From Enterococcus thailandicus (lineage in GTDB: Bacteria > Bacillota > Bacilli > Lactobacillales > Enterococcaceae), in assembly GCF_001886265.1 (NCBI RefSeq), contig NZ_JXLE01000002.1, forward strand, positions 172,418 through 236,417: 64,000 bases of DNA, written 5' to 3'. The translations under genes and the position numbers were made by a program. Of the stretch, positions 35,308 to 44,845 are shown in pieces (the first letter of the stretch is position 1; each line of letters begins with the position of its first letter). The notes beneath the pieces are model-generated. The model made no database searches. It worked only from the letters and a program-made list of their open reading frames with translations, and was not told where the DNA came from.

Positions 35308-35433
35308 TTCTAGCCCTCCCGTAAGCTTCTTCTCACCTAGTATAGTGATTTTTCGAAGTTGATTCAACTACATCCATTATTTTTCAAATCAAAAGAAATG
35401 TTCGCTATGCCTAAAAAAAAACACAAACCATAG

Positions 35434-35462
35434 TTAACATTACACAAAAATTAGGTTATAAT
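35434..35462 (+). promoter_or_regulatory. Sigma-A promoter of the YitT-family gene
   Basis: TTAACA (35434-35439) and TATAAT (35457-35462) are separated by exactly 17 bp, and lie about 30 bp before the mini-ORF. Confidence 0.75.
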
Positions 35463-35493
35463 GAACTAATTGAAAAAAAGGAATTAAAACAAA

Positions 35494-35514
35494 ATGTGTT
35501 TAGGATGTGGATGA
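35494..35514 (+). CDS. Six-codon mini-ORF MCLGCG abutting the YitT gene
   Basis: ATG-TGT-TTA-GGA-TGT-GGA-TGA encodes MCLGCG and its stop codon is immediately followed by the ATG of the YitT-family gene. An AAGGAA ribosome site precedes it, while the downstream gene lacks a clear site of its own. Translation of the big gene may therefore depend on ribosomes finishing this Cys-containing peptide. A chance ORF cannot be ruled out. Confidence 0.4.
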   Translation: MCLGCG

Positions 35515-36363
35515 ATGAGACAAACAAAAGATTTTATTTGGACTTACATAAAAATTCTTTTTGCTTTACTTATTTTAGGTGTAAGTATCAACTTATTTTT
35601 AGGCCCTCACCATGTAGCGGCTGGCGGTGTTAGTGGGCTAGGTATTTTATTTGAATCCGCTTTTGGAATGAATCGTGCTTTAGTTATTTTGGCTTTGAAT
35701 AGTCTCATGCTAGTGCTTGCTATTCTCTTTTTAGGCAAAAAATTATTTTTAAAAGTTCTTTTTGGTAGCATCGTTTTTCCCCTTGTGATTGCCATCGTCC
35801 CTGAGACAATGGTGACCTCTGATCGCCTACTATCAGTTATTTTTGGTAGTGCCATTTTTGCCTTAGGTGTTGCGATTTTATACAACAACAACTCTTCTAG
35901 TGGTGGAACGACCATCCCTCCGTTAATCTTTAAAAAATATTTTCACTTGAATACATCCATTGGGTTGCTGTTAACTGACGCTGTGGTAGTCTCCTTAAAC
36001 TTACTTATTTTCGGTTTTGAAGAATTTCTTTATGCCATTCTCTCCATTGTTATTACTTCAATTGTCATGACCTATATCGAAACTGGTCTCAATCGTAAGA
36101 AATCAATTATGATTATGAGTGAAGATTCATTAGAAGAAATCCGTATTCGTTTAACTGCGGAGATTGGTCGCGGTTTGACTTTATTAGAAGCAAAAGGCGG
36201 CTATAATCGAAAGCCTAAAGAAGTCTTACTGATTGTCACGACGGATCAGGAATTTACTCGGATCAAACCATTGATCAAAGAAATCGATCCAACTGCTTTC
36301 GTTATCGCAAATAATGTTGCTGAAGTTACAGGTAGTGGCTTCACCTATCATCCGATTGAATGA
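35515..36363 (+). CDS. YitT-family membrane protein (DUF161 with C-terminal DUF2179)
   Basis: This 282-residue protein has five to six membrane helices in residues 10-190, with the family motifs INLFLGPHHVAAGGVSGLGILFE (about 24-46) and LYNNNSSSGGTTIPPLIFKKYFHLNTSIGLLLTDAVVV (about 121-158). A soluble C-terminal ferredoxin-like DUF2179 domain (about 205-280: KSIMIMSEDSLEEIRIRLTAEIGRGLTLLEAKGGY) follows. The role is unknown, although the family is sometimes annotated as a transporter. It is monocistronic with a good promoter and a bidirectional terminator. Confidence 0.9.
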   Translation: MRQTKDFIWTYIKILFALLILGVSINLFLGPHHVAAGGVSGLGILFESAFGMNRALVILALNSLMLVLAILFLGKKLFLKVLFGSIVFPLVIAIVPETMVTSDRLLSVIFGSAIFALGVAILYNNNSSSGGTTIPPLIFKKYFHLNTSIGLLLTDAVVVSLNLLIFGFEEFLYAILSIVITSIVMTYIETGLNRKKSIMIMSEDSLEEIRIRLTAEIGRGLTLLEAKGGYNRKPKEVLLIVTTDQEFTRIKPLIKEIDPTAFVIANNVAEVTGSGFTYHPIE

Positions 36364-36447
36364 TGAGCTTTTATGCTTTTTTTAAGGTTCATTCCTTATT
36401 ATTAGGACATCCCAAAACTCCTAATTTTTTCATTTTCTTTTCTCAAA

Positions 36448-36494
36448 AAATAAGCAGAACTCATCTTTGGACACAAAGTAAGTTCTGCTTATTT
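36448..36494. terminator. Bidirectional terminator between YitT and LacI-type genes
   Basis: AAATAAGCAGAACT (36448-36461) and AGTTCTGCTTATTT (36481-36494) form a perfect 14-bp stem between convergent genes. Confidence 0.9.
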
Positions 36495-36504
36495 TGATTT
36501 CTGT

Positions 36505-37464
36505 TTAGCTGAAGGAATCCCCATTGATAAACGTCGTGTAAATGTGCTCATCTTCTGTAGATTCGCCTTGAATCAATTGAATAATTTTTTCTGCTGCTAA
36601 CATTCCCCAACGATGTTTAGAATATGAAATCGTTGCTAACGTTGGTGTTAAAAACTCACCAATTTCGATATGGTCAAACCCGATTATACGAACGTCTTTT
36701 CCTATTTCATACTGCGTTTCTTTGAAAAATTTATACACACCTACCGCCATTTCATCATTGAAAGCAAAAATATCAATTGGAAAATCCGGTTGGCTAGCTA
36801 CGATTTCTTTGGCTGCTTGATAACCAGATGGCTCTGTAAAATCCCCCTCAATTGTTTGATAATCAATACCAAATCGTTGAAGCTCTTTTGTACTTGCAGC
36901 TAAACGTTGCTGACTATCATATGCTTTTGTTGAACCCGTAATCAGGTGAACAAATTTCGTCTGTTTTGCAACCATTTCACCTACTGCCAGTGTTGCTCCA
37001 CCTTTATTATCTAACAATACTTTCCGAACATGTTCATGAGAAAGTTTACGATCCAACACAACGATTGAATGTCCCCGTTGTGCAAACTGTAAAATTTCCT
37101 GTGAATCAAATGTCCAATCTAAAATGATTGCACCGTCGACCATTCGTTCAGGAATGAATAAATGAGATTTCTCACCACTACAAACAATCATCTCAAAGTC
37201 ATAAAATGCTAAGCCTTTTTTGATTCCATCTAATAATTCACCATAAAAACTGCCACCATAATCTGCTAAATAAACACCAATAATATTTGTTTGTTGTCTT
37301 TTTAATGTACGAGCAGCCATATTAGGAACGTAGTTTAATTCATCCGCAATTGCTTTGATTCTTTCTCTCGTTTCTTCCGTCACCTTTTGGCTACCATTTA
37401 AAGCGTACGAAACAGTAGAGATGGATACCCCTGCTTTTTTTGCGATATCTTTAATTCCCACCAT
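36505..37464 (-). CDS. LacI-family regulator of the beta-1,2-glucan locus
   Basis: This repressor of about 319 residues has the helix-turn-helix VGIKDIAKKAGVSISTVSYALNGSQKV at residues 2-28 and a hinge followed by a sugar-binding core. The ATG at 37464 is preceded by AGGAGATGAG; a frame start at 37485 would overlap the phosphorylase stop at 37479. It closes the operon SBP-permease-permease-GH3-GH94-LacI. The inverted pair of GAAACGTTTC palindromes at 46111 and 46269, in front of the SBP and the divergent GH13 gene, is its probable operator set. The effector is likely sophorose or a related sugar (inference). Confidence 0.9.
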   Translation of the reverse strand: MVGIKDIAKKAGVSISTVSYALNGSQKVTEETRERIKAIADELNYVPNMAARTLKRQQTNIIGVYLADYGGSFYGELLDGIKKGLAFYDFEMIVCSGEKSHLFIPERMVDGAIILDWTFDSQEILQFAQRGHSIVVLDRKLSHEHVRKVLLDNKGGATLAVGEMVAKQTKFVHLITGSTKAYDSQQRLAASTKELQRFGIDYQTIEGDFTEPSGYQAAKEIVASQPDFPIDIFAFNDEMAVGVYKFFKETQYEIGKDVRIIGFDHIEIGEFLTPTLATISYSKHRWGMLAAEKIIQLIQGESTEDEHIYTTFINGDSFS

Positions 37465-37478
37465 GTTGCTCTCATCTC

Positions 37479-40400
37479 CTAACAATAGATATCAATTTGA
37501 TTTGTTGCTTGTAAATGCGCTAGAATCGCCTGGTTAGATACTTTCAAGCCACCCGTTCGATACGGATTTTTTTCATGTTCAACTGGCAATTCTTGCTGGT
37601 TCAACATGACTTTTGATTCACCTGAACCTAAATGGTAATGAATAGTGACTGGGTTTCCTAGCAATTGATAGCGAAGGCTTAATTGGTCCAGCTCAGTTGG
37701 CAATACTGGATCGAAGGTTACGCTCTGACTTGTTTCTCGAATACCTAAAACACTTGAGATCAATTGGCCTAAATAAATTCCCGGACCACTTGAATAAATG
37801 CGCCAGCCACCTTTTACTGGTACACTTCCATCTTTCAGTTTACCAAAGTTTGATTCCGCTTCATACCTTGTTTTAAAATCTCCATCAGAACTACTGAAAT
37901 AGACATTTGCTTGTCGTAATTTTGCATGCTTCACTTGGTTCGTTATTCCGATAGGATTAATAATATTGAGTGCATGCCAAGTTTCTTCTGTCTTGCCTAA
38001 TTTCGCCATGGCTTCTGTAAAACGAATGTGTGCATGCACATATTGTAACCCAATTTCTCTCCCAAAATTGGCAGATTGTTCTGCCCGTTTGAAGTTCGTA
38101 CTTACACCACCTTGATAAGCCGCTGGGCGATTCATCAACCGAACACCATCAGGAAATTGTAAGTGTTTTTTGATAATGGCTAAATGATGTTCAGCCTGTT
38201 TTGGCGTCAGTAATTCAGCAATCATTCCTCTAGTCATTGGCAACAAACGATAATGAATGCCCGTTTTCTGATCATTTGGATGGATCATCAATTCTACTTC
38301 GTTTTGTGCGTCCATTCGGACAAAGCCTGGCAAAGTATCGGTTGTGAACATATATGTTTCATAATCCTGTTTTATTTTAGCAACTAATTCACTCAAATGC
38401 TGACTATAAGACTGATCGACCTCTCTCAGCAAAATACTTAACTTGTGCAGTACTTGATACGTCAAAGCGACTGTCCAGCTACTTGCCATTGATTTCTTTA
38501 ATTGATTATCAAATGGTTGCAACGTATCATCCCAATCACCGTCACCGTAGCAAGACAAAGCTGTCCCAGGTAAAAAGTGGGATTCGATATAGGAAATTTC
38601 TTTTTTGATATGGTCTAATAGTATCTCTGCTTCATTTGTTTTCAAAAAAGTTTTACGATCAGTATAAGTTATATTTTCGTTCAGAATGCCCCAATCACTC
38701 GTTTTATCCAAGTAATCTGCAACAACCTTCATTGGCCAAACAATTACATCTCCATGGCTTTCATCCGCTTTTTGTGTTTCGTAACGATCAAACATAAACC
38801 ATTGCGGCCAGTTTCCATCATCAGAGAATTGGTTAGCATAAACTTTTTTGATAATGGACGCAACAACTTCCGGTCGATTCACAGCAAAGAAAAATTCAGT
38901 TGGTCCTTGCGAAACATCTCTGGTTCCCCAGGCAGCTCCGCCATATTGTTCTAACCCATGTGGAGATAAATAATGAACTAACATATTATGGGTGTACCAG
39001 CGTGCAATCAAATTCATTTGCTCAACTGTTTGTGTTTCATGCACTAATTCAAAGTTGTTTAATAACTCATTGATATATTCTGTATACTGTTGATCTTGTT
39101 CAGCAAGAGTTGTTGCTTTAGCTGCCTTAAATTCACCTGTTAGGCTTCCTTCAATTTTGACTGTTACTTCTGCTTGATTTTCAATTAGGAAAATGGTTAG
39201 TTTCTGGTCATTATTAGGACTAGCAAAAAACAGTGATTCGTCTGTTAGCTGAAACGGTTGATCCAAGGTGAAACGATAAGCTAGATTAGGATACGTTTGC
39301 TGTGTATCTGACTGTTCACTCCCTGTTACCGTCACCACTTGCTTGTTTTGCTCTAACTGATAAGTTGGTTGTGCTTCATCGGCACCCATCACTAGCTGGT
39401 TGGTAATCGCGAATGTATAGTTTTTCCCTTTCTGGCTGTGGATCTCTGTTCGGATTTCACGGCCGTCAACCACCGTATAAGTCGTAATGGTCAACAAATC
39501 GTCCTCTAATTTATAGTACCATTTAGCCGAATTCAGTCCCATCTCAAATAAAGAAGGCATTGTTAAAATCCGCCAATTTTCGCCCTGTTTCAAATAGATT
39601 CTTTGACCAGATTCCTTGATAACATTTAAAGCATTTCGACTATTACTCATCAATTTATTCATTGTCGTATTGCCTAAGACCACTTGGGAATTAAAAATTC
39701 CGGGCATATAAACAGTTGTACTTAATAAGGGACGGTCAACATCTAGCTCAGTTCCGCTTAATAAGATATGTCCATGCGTTCGCTCCATTGCTCGCTCTTT
39801 TGCTTTGGTAACGACATGATGATAATTGGTTGTAAAAAAGGAAAGTAACTGCTGATTTTCTTGTTCAACTTGTTCTTTCACAGGAAAGTACTTCAAAATT
39901 TCTTCTTTAGTCATCGTTTCACCAACAATTGGCTCGCCCAAATGTTTCGTTACTTGTTTTCCTTCAGTCCCCATAAACGAATGATCAAACGTTAATGAAT
40001 GATACGAGGCTACAACTTCTGCTTTTGAAAAAGCTGGCTTTGTCACAGCCGTTGCTTGATTTGCCAGTGTCCCACCATAAAAAATAATTATTTGTTTCTC
40101 TTGTGTAACTGTTATTTTTTCTGACTGCAACGCAACATAAGCAAATTCATATTGATAAACTTCATTTGCTAAAAATGGCTGGTTCAATGCTTCTGGCTGA
40201 TTTGTTTCTTTATAACTCTGGCCAAAAAATTGATACCCATCTGTTGAAAAAGCAACAGCATTTGTTAAACTTCCTACTTCTACTAAAGGATAATTTTCCC
40301 CTTGAATTTGATTTTGGCGCGAAGAAATCACAAATTTATCATCGACTTGGGTAATATGGTGATCCAAGTATTGTGACATATACGCCTCGTTTGAACGAAC

Positions 40401-40793
40401 TGCTCCTGGTAACGCATTGCCTAAATCTTGTCCATAAATCACATCTGCTTGCTGTCCCGTTCCTTGCAAATTGACTTGCCAAAACCACAAGCCAGTGTTT
40501 GCTAATTGAAAGTCCACTTGATAACTAACTCCTGCAAATTGTCCTTTCCACACCAATTGATTCTCTTTTTGGAAAAACTGACTATGCGCATTCGACCCAA
40601 TCATTGGCGCAAATAAAATAGTTTCTTCTTGATAAACTCTTAAATAAAGTTGAGTTAAACTACCATCTAAATAATTTCCCATTAGTTGGTTGATCATCAT
40701 CCCATGACTTTCGATTTCTGCTAAATCACCTGTTGGCAGAAAAGAAAAATGGCTATTTTTTTCTGTCAAATCAATCATTTTTTGTGTCATCAT
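37479..40793 (-). CDS. GH94 phosphorylase, probable 1,2-beta-oligoglucan phosphorylase
   Basis: This 1104-residue cytosolic enzyme has the GH94 plan: an N-terminal beta-sandwich (about 1-300), a helical linker and an (alpha/alpha)6 barrel (about 580-1000). The barrel includes GLEQYGGAAWGTRDVSQGPTEFFFAV, FSDDGNWPQWFMFDRYE and SCYGDGDWDDTLQP, the last near residues 747-757 and containing the presumed general-acid Asp. The length and motifs resemble the Listeria innocua beta-1,2-oligoglucan phosphorylase (about 1110 residues) rather than cellobiose or chitobiose phosphorylases of about 800. The reaction would be phosphate plus beta-1,2-glucan(n) giving glucose 1-phosphate plus glucan(n-1). A GH3 gene lies 13 bp upstream. 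The family is firm; the linkage specificity is inferred. Confidence 0.85.
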   Translation of the reverse strand: MMTQKMIDLTEKNSHFSFLPTGDLAEIESHGMMINQLMGNYLDGSLTQLYLRVYQEETILFAPMIGSNAHSQFFQKENQLVWKGQFAGVSYQVDFQLANTGLWFWQVNLQGTGQQADVIYGQDLGNALPGAVRSNEAYMSQYLDHHITQVDDKFVISSRQNQIQGENYPLVEVGSLTNAVAFSTDGYQFFGQSYKETNQPEALNQPFLANEVYQYEFAYVALQSEKITVTQEKQIIIFYGGTLANQATAVTKPAFSKAEVVASYHSLTFDHSFMGTEGKQVTKHLGEPIVGETMTKEEILKYFPVKEQVEQENQQLLSFFTTNYHHVVTKAKERAMERTHGHILLSGTELDVDRPLLSTTVYMPGIFNSQVVLGNTTMNKLMSNSRNALNVIKESGQRIYLKQGENWRILTMPSLFEMGLNSAKWYYKLEDDLLTITTYTVVDGREIRTEIHSQKGKNYTFAITNQLVMGADEAQPTYQLEQNKQVVTVTGSEQSDTQQTYPNLAYRFTLDQPFQLTDESLFFASPNNDQKLTIFLIENQAEVTVKIEGSLTGEFKAAKATTLAEQDQQYTEYINELLNNFELVHETQTVEQMNLIARWYTHNMLVHYLSPHGLEQYGGAAWGTRDVSQGPTEFFFAVNRPEVVASIIKKVYANQFSDDGNWPQWFMFDRYETQKADESHGDVIVWPMKVVADYLDKTSDWGILNENITYTDRKTFLKTNEAEILLDHIKKEISYIESHFLPGTALSCYGDGDWDDTLQPFDNQLKKSMASSWTVALTYQVLHKLSILLREVDQSYSQHLSELVAKIKQDYETYMFTTDTLPGFVRMDAQNEVELMIHPNDQKTGIHYRLLPMTRGMIAELLTPKQAEHHLAIIKKHLQFPDGVRLMNRPAAYQGGVSTNFKRAEQSANFGREIGLQYVHAHIRFTEAMAKLGKTEETWHALNIINPIGITNQVKHAKLRQANVYFSSSDGDFKTRYEAESNFGKLKDGSVPVKGGWRIYSSGPGIYLGQLISSVLGIRETSQSVTFDPVLPTELDQLSLRYQLLGNPVTIHYHLGSGESKVMLNQQELPVEHEKNPYRTGGLKVSNQAILAHLQATNQIDIYC

Positions 40794-40806
40794 CTAATCT
40801 TCCTAT

Positions 40807-42957
40807 CTATTTTTTTAAGTTGAAACGCACCGACGAAACTTCTCGGCTGTTTGGACCAATCATTGCTTCAAACTCACCTGCGTCACTGCTCATTTCTTGG
40901 TTACTGTGTACATATCGCAAAAGCGACTCATCAATCGAAAAAGCCACCGTTTTCTCTTCAAAAGGTGCCAAGTGAACTTTCTGGAATCCTTTTAGTTCTT
41001 TGACTGGTCGAACAACTTCACCGACTAAATCATGAATATAGAACTGAACCGTTTCTTCACCCGCAAAAACTGATTGATTTTTGATCGTAACAGAAACAGT
41101 TATCTCCGTTGCTGGTGTCAATTCATCACTGGTTAAAGAAATTGCTGAGTAACGAAAATCGCTATAGCTAAGGCCAAAACCAAACGGATATTTTGCATAA
41201 TTTGAAACATCTAGATATTTTGAAACATATTTTTCATCAGGTGTCGTCTCAAACGGACGACCAGTATTATCACAATTATAATAAATCGGTACTTGACCAA
41301 CTGTTTCAGGAAAGGACATACTTAATCGTCCACTTGGATTATATTTACCCCAAAGAATTTCTGCTAATGCTCTCCCACCTTCTGTCCCAGGAAACCATGC
41401 TTCAATGATTCCTTTTGCTTCATCAATTCCCTGTAAGTCTAATGGACGACCATTATACAAAGTAACAACAACTTGATCATTTATTTCCAAAACTTGTTGG
41501 AAAAATGCTAATTGCGCACCTGGTAAGCGAATATCACTGCGACTTGCTGCTTCTCCACTCATTTCTTCTAATTCACCTAATGCAATAACAACTTTATCTG
41601 CTTGTTCTGCTAACAATAAGGCTTCTTGAATCGCCTCAGTCGTTGGTTCTAAATAATCAAATACTTCGTTTCCAACTAACAATTTCTTGCTTAAACTAGC
41701 GGCACCTTCAACTAACGAAATTGCCTCTTCTGATTTTCCTTGCCAAGACCACGCACCTAAAATTTTCTTAGAAGCAGCAGCTGGGCCAATAATCGCGATG
41801 GTTTCTTCTTTTTTAAAAGGTAAGATATCATCATTTTTCAATAATACCATTGATTTTTTAGCAATCTCACACGCGACTTCTCGATGTTCATTGGATAGAA
41901 CAATCTCTTTTTCTTTAACTGGATCTGCCCCACGGAATGGTTGTTCAAATAAGCTTAAATCATTTTTCAATTCTAAAATTCGAACGACAGCTTCATCTAA
42001 TAATTCGACAGAGATTTGTCCTTCTTTAATCAACTCACTTAAATAATTGCTGTAGCAAGTCGTCATCATTTCAATATCTACTCCAGCTAGCAACGCTTGT
42101 TTAGCCGCTTCTTTTTCATCTTTGGCAACGCCGTGTGGAATCAGTTCTTTTACTGCACCCCAGTCAGAAATCACAACTCCTTGAAAATTAAGTTCTTTCC
42201 TGAGAACTTCTCTAAATAACCACTTATTCCCTGTTGCTGGAATACCATCTATGGTGTTAAAAGAAGTCATTACTAATTTAGCACCTGCTTCTAGTGCAGC
42301 CTGATACCCGGGAAGATAGCTTTCTCTCAACTGGCGTTCTGACATGTTCACCGTGTTATAATCACGACCAGCAATCGCTGCTCCATAAGCTGCAAAATGT
42401 TTGACACAAGCAGCCACTCTGAAGAAATCTTCTTTTAAATCTTCTCCTTGATATCCCTTCACAAAGCGCTCAGCAAACCGACTATTTAGAAAGGAATCTT
42501 CACCCGTTGATTCCATTACTCTGCCCCAGCGCGGATCTCGAACGAGGTCAACCATTGGTGAAAAAGTCACATGTAAGCCAGATACAGCGGCTTCTTTCGC
42601 TGAAATCTCTGCCATTTTTTCAGCAGCATCCAGATCCCATGAACTCCCTAACCCTAATGGAATCGGAAAAATCGTACGAAACCCGTGGATGATATCTGCC
42701 ATCAAAATAGTAGGAATACCCAAACGGTTTTTTTCTAAATATTTTTTTTGGATTCGAATGGCTTCTTCTGCACCTGAAACCCCTAACGTTGTCCCTGCAT
42801 TTGCAATGGTTGCTTCAGTTAAGCCTAAATCAGCCATTGGACCTGTTCGTTCTTCTGCGTTTTCCGAATAAAATTCTGCTGCTAATTGTAACAGTTGATC
42901 GATTTTTTCTTCTAGCGTCATTTTTTCAAGTAAATTCAGAATTTCTTGTTGTTTCAT
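40807..42957 (-). CDS. GH3 beta-glucosidase of the beta-1,2-glucan locus
   Basis: This 716-residue GH3 enzyme has no signal peptide. The barrel domain shows ADIIHGFRTIFPIPLGLGSSWD, FVRDPRWGR-type VRDPRWGRVMESTGED, KHFAAYGAAIAGRDYNTVNMSERQLRESYLPGYQAA, and the nucleophile motif GVVISDWGAVKEL with Asp near 265. The second domain has IAIIGPAAASKKILGAWSW and WFPGTEGGRALAEILWG, and a fibronectin-III-like domain follows from about 610. It is placed between the importer and the phosphorylase, as in the Listeria innocua locus where a GH3 enzyme hydrolyses sophorose and other short beta-1,2-glucans left by the phosphorylase. The specificity here is inferred from this context. Confidence 0.92.
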   Translation of the reverse strand: MKQQEILNLLEKMTLEEKIDQLLQLAAEFYSENAEERTGPMADLGLTEATIANAGTTLGVSGAEEAIRIQKKYLEKNRLGIPTILMADIIHGFRTIFPIPLGLGSSWDLDAAEKMAEISAKEAAVSGLHVTFSPMVDLVRDPRWGRVMESTGEDSFLNSRFAERFVKGYQGEDLKEDFFRVAACVKHFAAYGAAIAGRDYNTVNMSERQLRESYLPGYQAALEAGAKLVMTSFNTIDGIPATGNKWLFREVLRKELNFQGVVISDWGAVKELIPHGVAKDEKEAAKQALLAGVDIEMMTTCYSNYLSELIKEGQISVELLDEAVVRILELKNDLSLFEQPFRGADPVKEKEIVLSNEHREVACEIAKKSMVLLKNDDILPFKKEETIAIIGPAAASKKILGAWSWQGKSEEAISLVEGAASLSKKLLVGNEVFDYLEPTTEAIQEALLLAEQADKVVIALGELEEMSGEAASRSDIRLPGAQLAFFQQVLEINDQVVVTLYNGRPLDLQGIDEAKGIIEAWFPGTEGGRALAEILWGKYNPSGRLSMSFPETVGQVPIYYNCDNTGRPFETTPDEKYVSKYLDVSNYAKYPFGFGLSYSDFRYSAISLTSDELTPATEITVSVTIKNQSVFAGEETVQFYIHDLVGEVVRPVKELKGFQKVHLAPFEEKTVAFSIDESLLRYVHSNQEMSSDAGEFEAMIGPNSREVSSVRFNLKK

Positions 42958-42969
42958 GCGTAAGCTCCT

Positions 42970-43800
42970 CTATTTATTACCAGACACATTGTACCCATCT
43001 AGAATATATTTTTGTAAAAACATAAAGATAATAATAATCGGTACGACCATAAAAGCAGATCCTGCCATTTGTAACGCATAGTTGTTTGCATATTGACCTT
43101 TTAATAACTGCAACCCAACTGATAACGTGTAATATTTTTCATCACTTGCCATAATCAACGGCCATAAGAATGAGTTCCAACCACCGATAAATGTGGCAAT
43201 TCCTTGAACAGCCAATACTGGTTTAGAAATTGGCAAAATGATTCTCGTAAAAATAAACCATTCACTCGCACCATCCAAACGAGCAGCTTCTAATAACTCA
43301 TTTGAGATTGCTGACATGAACTGTCGGAACAAGAAGATACCATATGCTCCAACCAAGCCTGGCAATACAATCCCCGGCATCGTATTAGTCAAGTTCATTG
43401 AATTCATAATCAAGTAAACGGGGATCATTGTCACTTGACCAGGAATCATCATCGTTGCTAATACTAAATAAAAAAGAGGTTCTCTTCCCTTAAATTTATA
43501 TTTAGCAAAACCAAAACCTGCCATCGCATTAAAAATCATTCCTAAAAAAGAAAATGCGACAACAATCAGCGTATTTTTTAAGTACGTCGTAAAATCAAAT
43601 GCATTGAACAATTCAATAAAATTATCTAAACTCGCTTTTTCTGGAAAAATTCTAGGTGGAAATTTCATGATTTCCATATCCGTTTTTAACGAGGATAATA
43701 GCATCCAAATAAACGGCAACATCCAGACTAGTGCGCCAATCGTTAGAACCAGACCCATAACAAATTTCACTCGTCGGTTACTTTGTAATTCTTTATTCAT
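42970..43800 (-). CDS. Sugar ABC transporter permease, MalG type
   Basis: This is a CUT1 permease of 276 residues counted from the ATG at 43800, which follows GAGGTGTGACTGTT; the frame is open for ten codons more. Six helices are predicted. The EAA loop reads LLEAARLDGASEWFIFTRIILPISKPVLAVQ (about 170-200). It forms the import channel for the binding protein at 44846 together with the next upstream permease. The context suggests beta-1,2-glucooligosaccharides as cargo. No local ATPase is present. Confidence 0.93.
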   Translation of the reverse strand: MNKELQSNRRVKFVMGLVLTIGALVWMLPFIWMLLSSLKTDMEIMKFPPRIFPEKASLDNFIELFNAFDFTTYLKNTLIVVAFSFLGMIFNAMAGFGFAKYKFKGREPLFYLVLATMMIPGQVTMIPVYLIMNSMNLTNTMPGIVLPGLVGAYGIFLFRQFMSAISNELLEAARLDGASEWFIFTRIILPISKPVLAVQGIATFIGGWNSFLWPLIMASDEKYYTLSVGLQLLKGQYANNYALQMAGSAFMVVPIIIIFMFLQKYILDGYNVSGNK

Positions 43801-43813
43801 AACAGTCACACCT

Positions 43814-44707
43814 CTATAGTTGATTTTCAATATTGCGTTTTTGCATTCTAAATTGGAATAAAGTAACTAGGATAATTACCGCAAATAAAATAAATGACCC
43901 CGCAGCGGCATACCCAAATTTACTGAATTGGAACCCATTACGATAAATGAATAACGCAACTGAAGTCGTGCTATCTAATGGTCCACCATTCGTCATTACA
44001 AATGGTTCTTCAAAAAATTGAAGCCAGCCGATTAAAGTTGTCACCGTTACAAAGAAAGTTGAAAAACGTAAGGACGGAATCGTGATATAAAAAATCTGTG
44101 CTTTTTTTGAAGCGCCATCTAATGATGCTGCTTCATATAATTCTTTGGGGATTCCTTGGATTGCCGCTAAAAAGATTAACATATTTGTTCCAACAGCCCG
44201 CCAAACACCCAAGATAATCAAGGATATTTTTGCGATGGTTGGATCCGTTAGCCAAGGAACAGCTGGTAAATGAACTAAAGACAACAAATAGTTCAAAAAA
44301 CCAAAACTTGGATTGTAAAGATAACTAAACACCACTGCAACGGCAACCACATTGGTAATTGCTGGTGTGTAAAAAATCATTCGAAAAGCTGAGAATAATT
44401 TATTTTTTCCAAAGTTAATCATTAATGCTAAGCCTAGCGACATGACAATGACTAACGGCACGCCCAAAACAACATAAAAAATCGTATTTTGAATACTTTT
44501 TAAAAACACCGGGTCACTAATGATTTCTTGATAGTTATCGAATGAAACAAAATTGATTTTTGACCAATCTGCTAACCCTACCAAGCTCATATCAGTAAAA
44601 CTAATAAAAAAAGCGACAAAAATCGGAATGATTGAAAAAAGTAAAAGCAAAAGAAGTGCAGGTGCAATAAATAAATATGGTGCTTTAAGTGTTCGACTTT
44701 TTTTCAC
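43814..44707 (-). CDS. Sugar ABC transporter permease, MalF type
   Basis: This CUT1 permease has six helices, the EAA loop LYEAASLDGASKKAQIFYITIPSLRFSTF and the VMTNGGPLDSTTSVALFIY motif. I choose the GTG at 44707 (297 residues), eight bases after AAGGAAG. The reading frame extends to a TTG at 44785, but that start has a weak site and would add a non-family leader. It is separated from the binding-protein gene by a stem-loop (44801-44840). Confidence 0.9.
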   Translation of the reverse strand: MKKSRTLKAPYLFIAPALLLLLLFSIIPIFVAFFISFTDMSLVGLADWSKINFVSFDNYQEIISDPVFLKSIQNTIFYVVLGVPLVIVMSLGLALMINFGKNKLFSAFRMIFYTPAITNVVAVAVVFSYLYNPSFGFLNYLLSLVHLPAVPWLTDPTIAKISLIILGVWRAVGTNMLIFLAAIQGIPKELYEAASLDGASKKAQIFYITIPSLRFSTFFVTVTTLIGWLQFFEEPFVMTNGGPLDSTTSVALFIYRNGFQFSKFGYAAAGSFILFAVIILVTLFQFRMQKRNIENQL

Positions 44708-44800
44708 TTTCAGAACTTCCTTTCTAGAATGGGGAAAGCTAGCTTGATTGCTATTTGACAAGCAAACATTAGATTCTTTCGCCAATTTAATTGAATAAAT

Positions 44801-44840
44801 CGGCCCGAGATAGCGACACGAGTTGCTGACCTCAGGCCCG
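44801..44840 (-). terminator. Intercistronic stem-loop after the binding-protein gene
   Basis: CGGGCCTGAG pairs with CTCGGGCCG (one mismatch, one wobble) and an inner AGCAAC/GTCGCT stem extends it. There is no strong T-run, so partial termination or 3' protection of the binding-protein message is likely, as at 22260-22291. Confidence 0.6.
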
Positions 44841-44845
44841 ATAAA

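Noticed and set aside
37479-40793. Cellobiose or chitobiose phosphorylase annotation for the GH94 protein
   Set aside because: Those enzymes are about 800 residues; the length of 1104 and the gene neighbourhood match 1,2-beta-oligoglucan phosphorylase.
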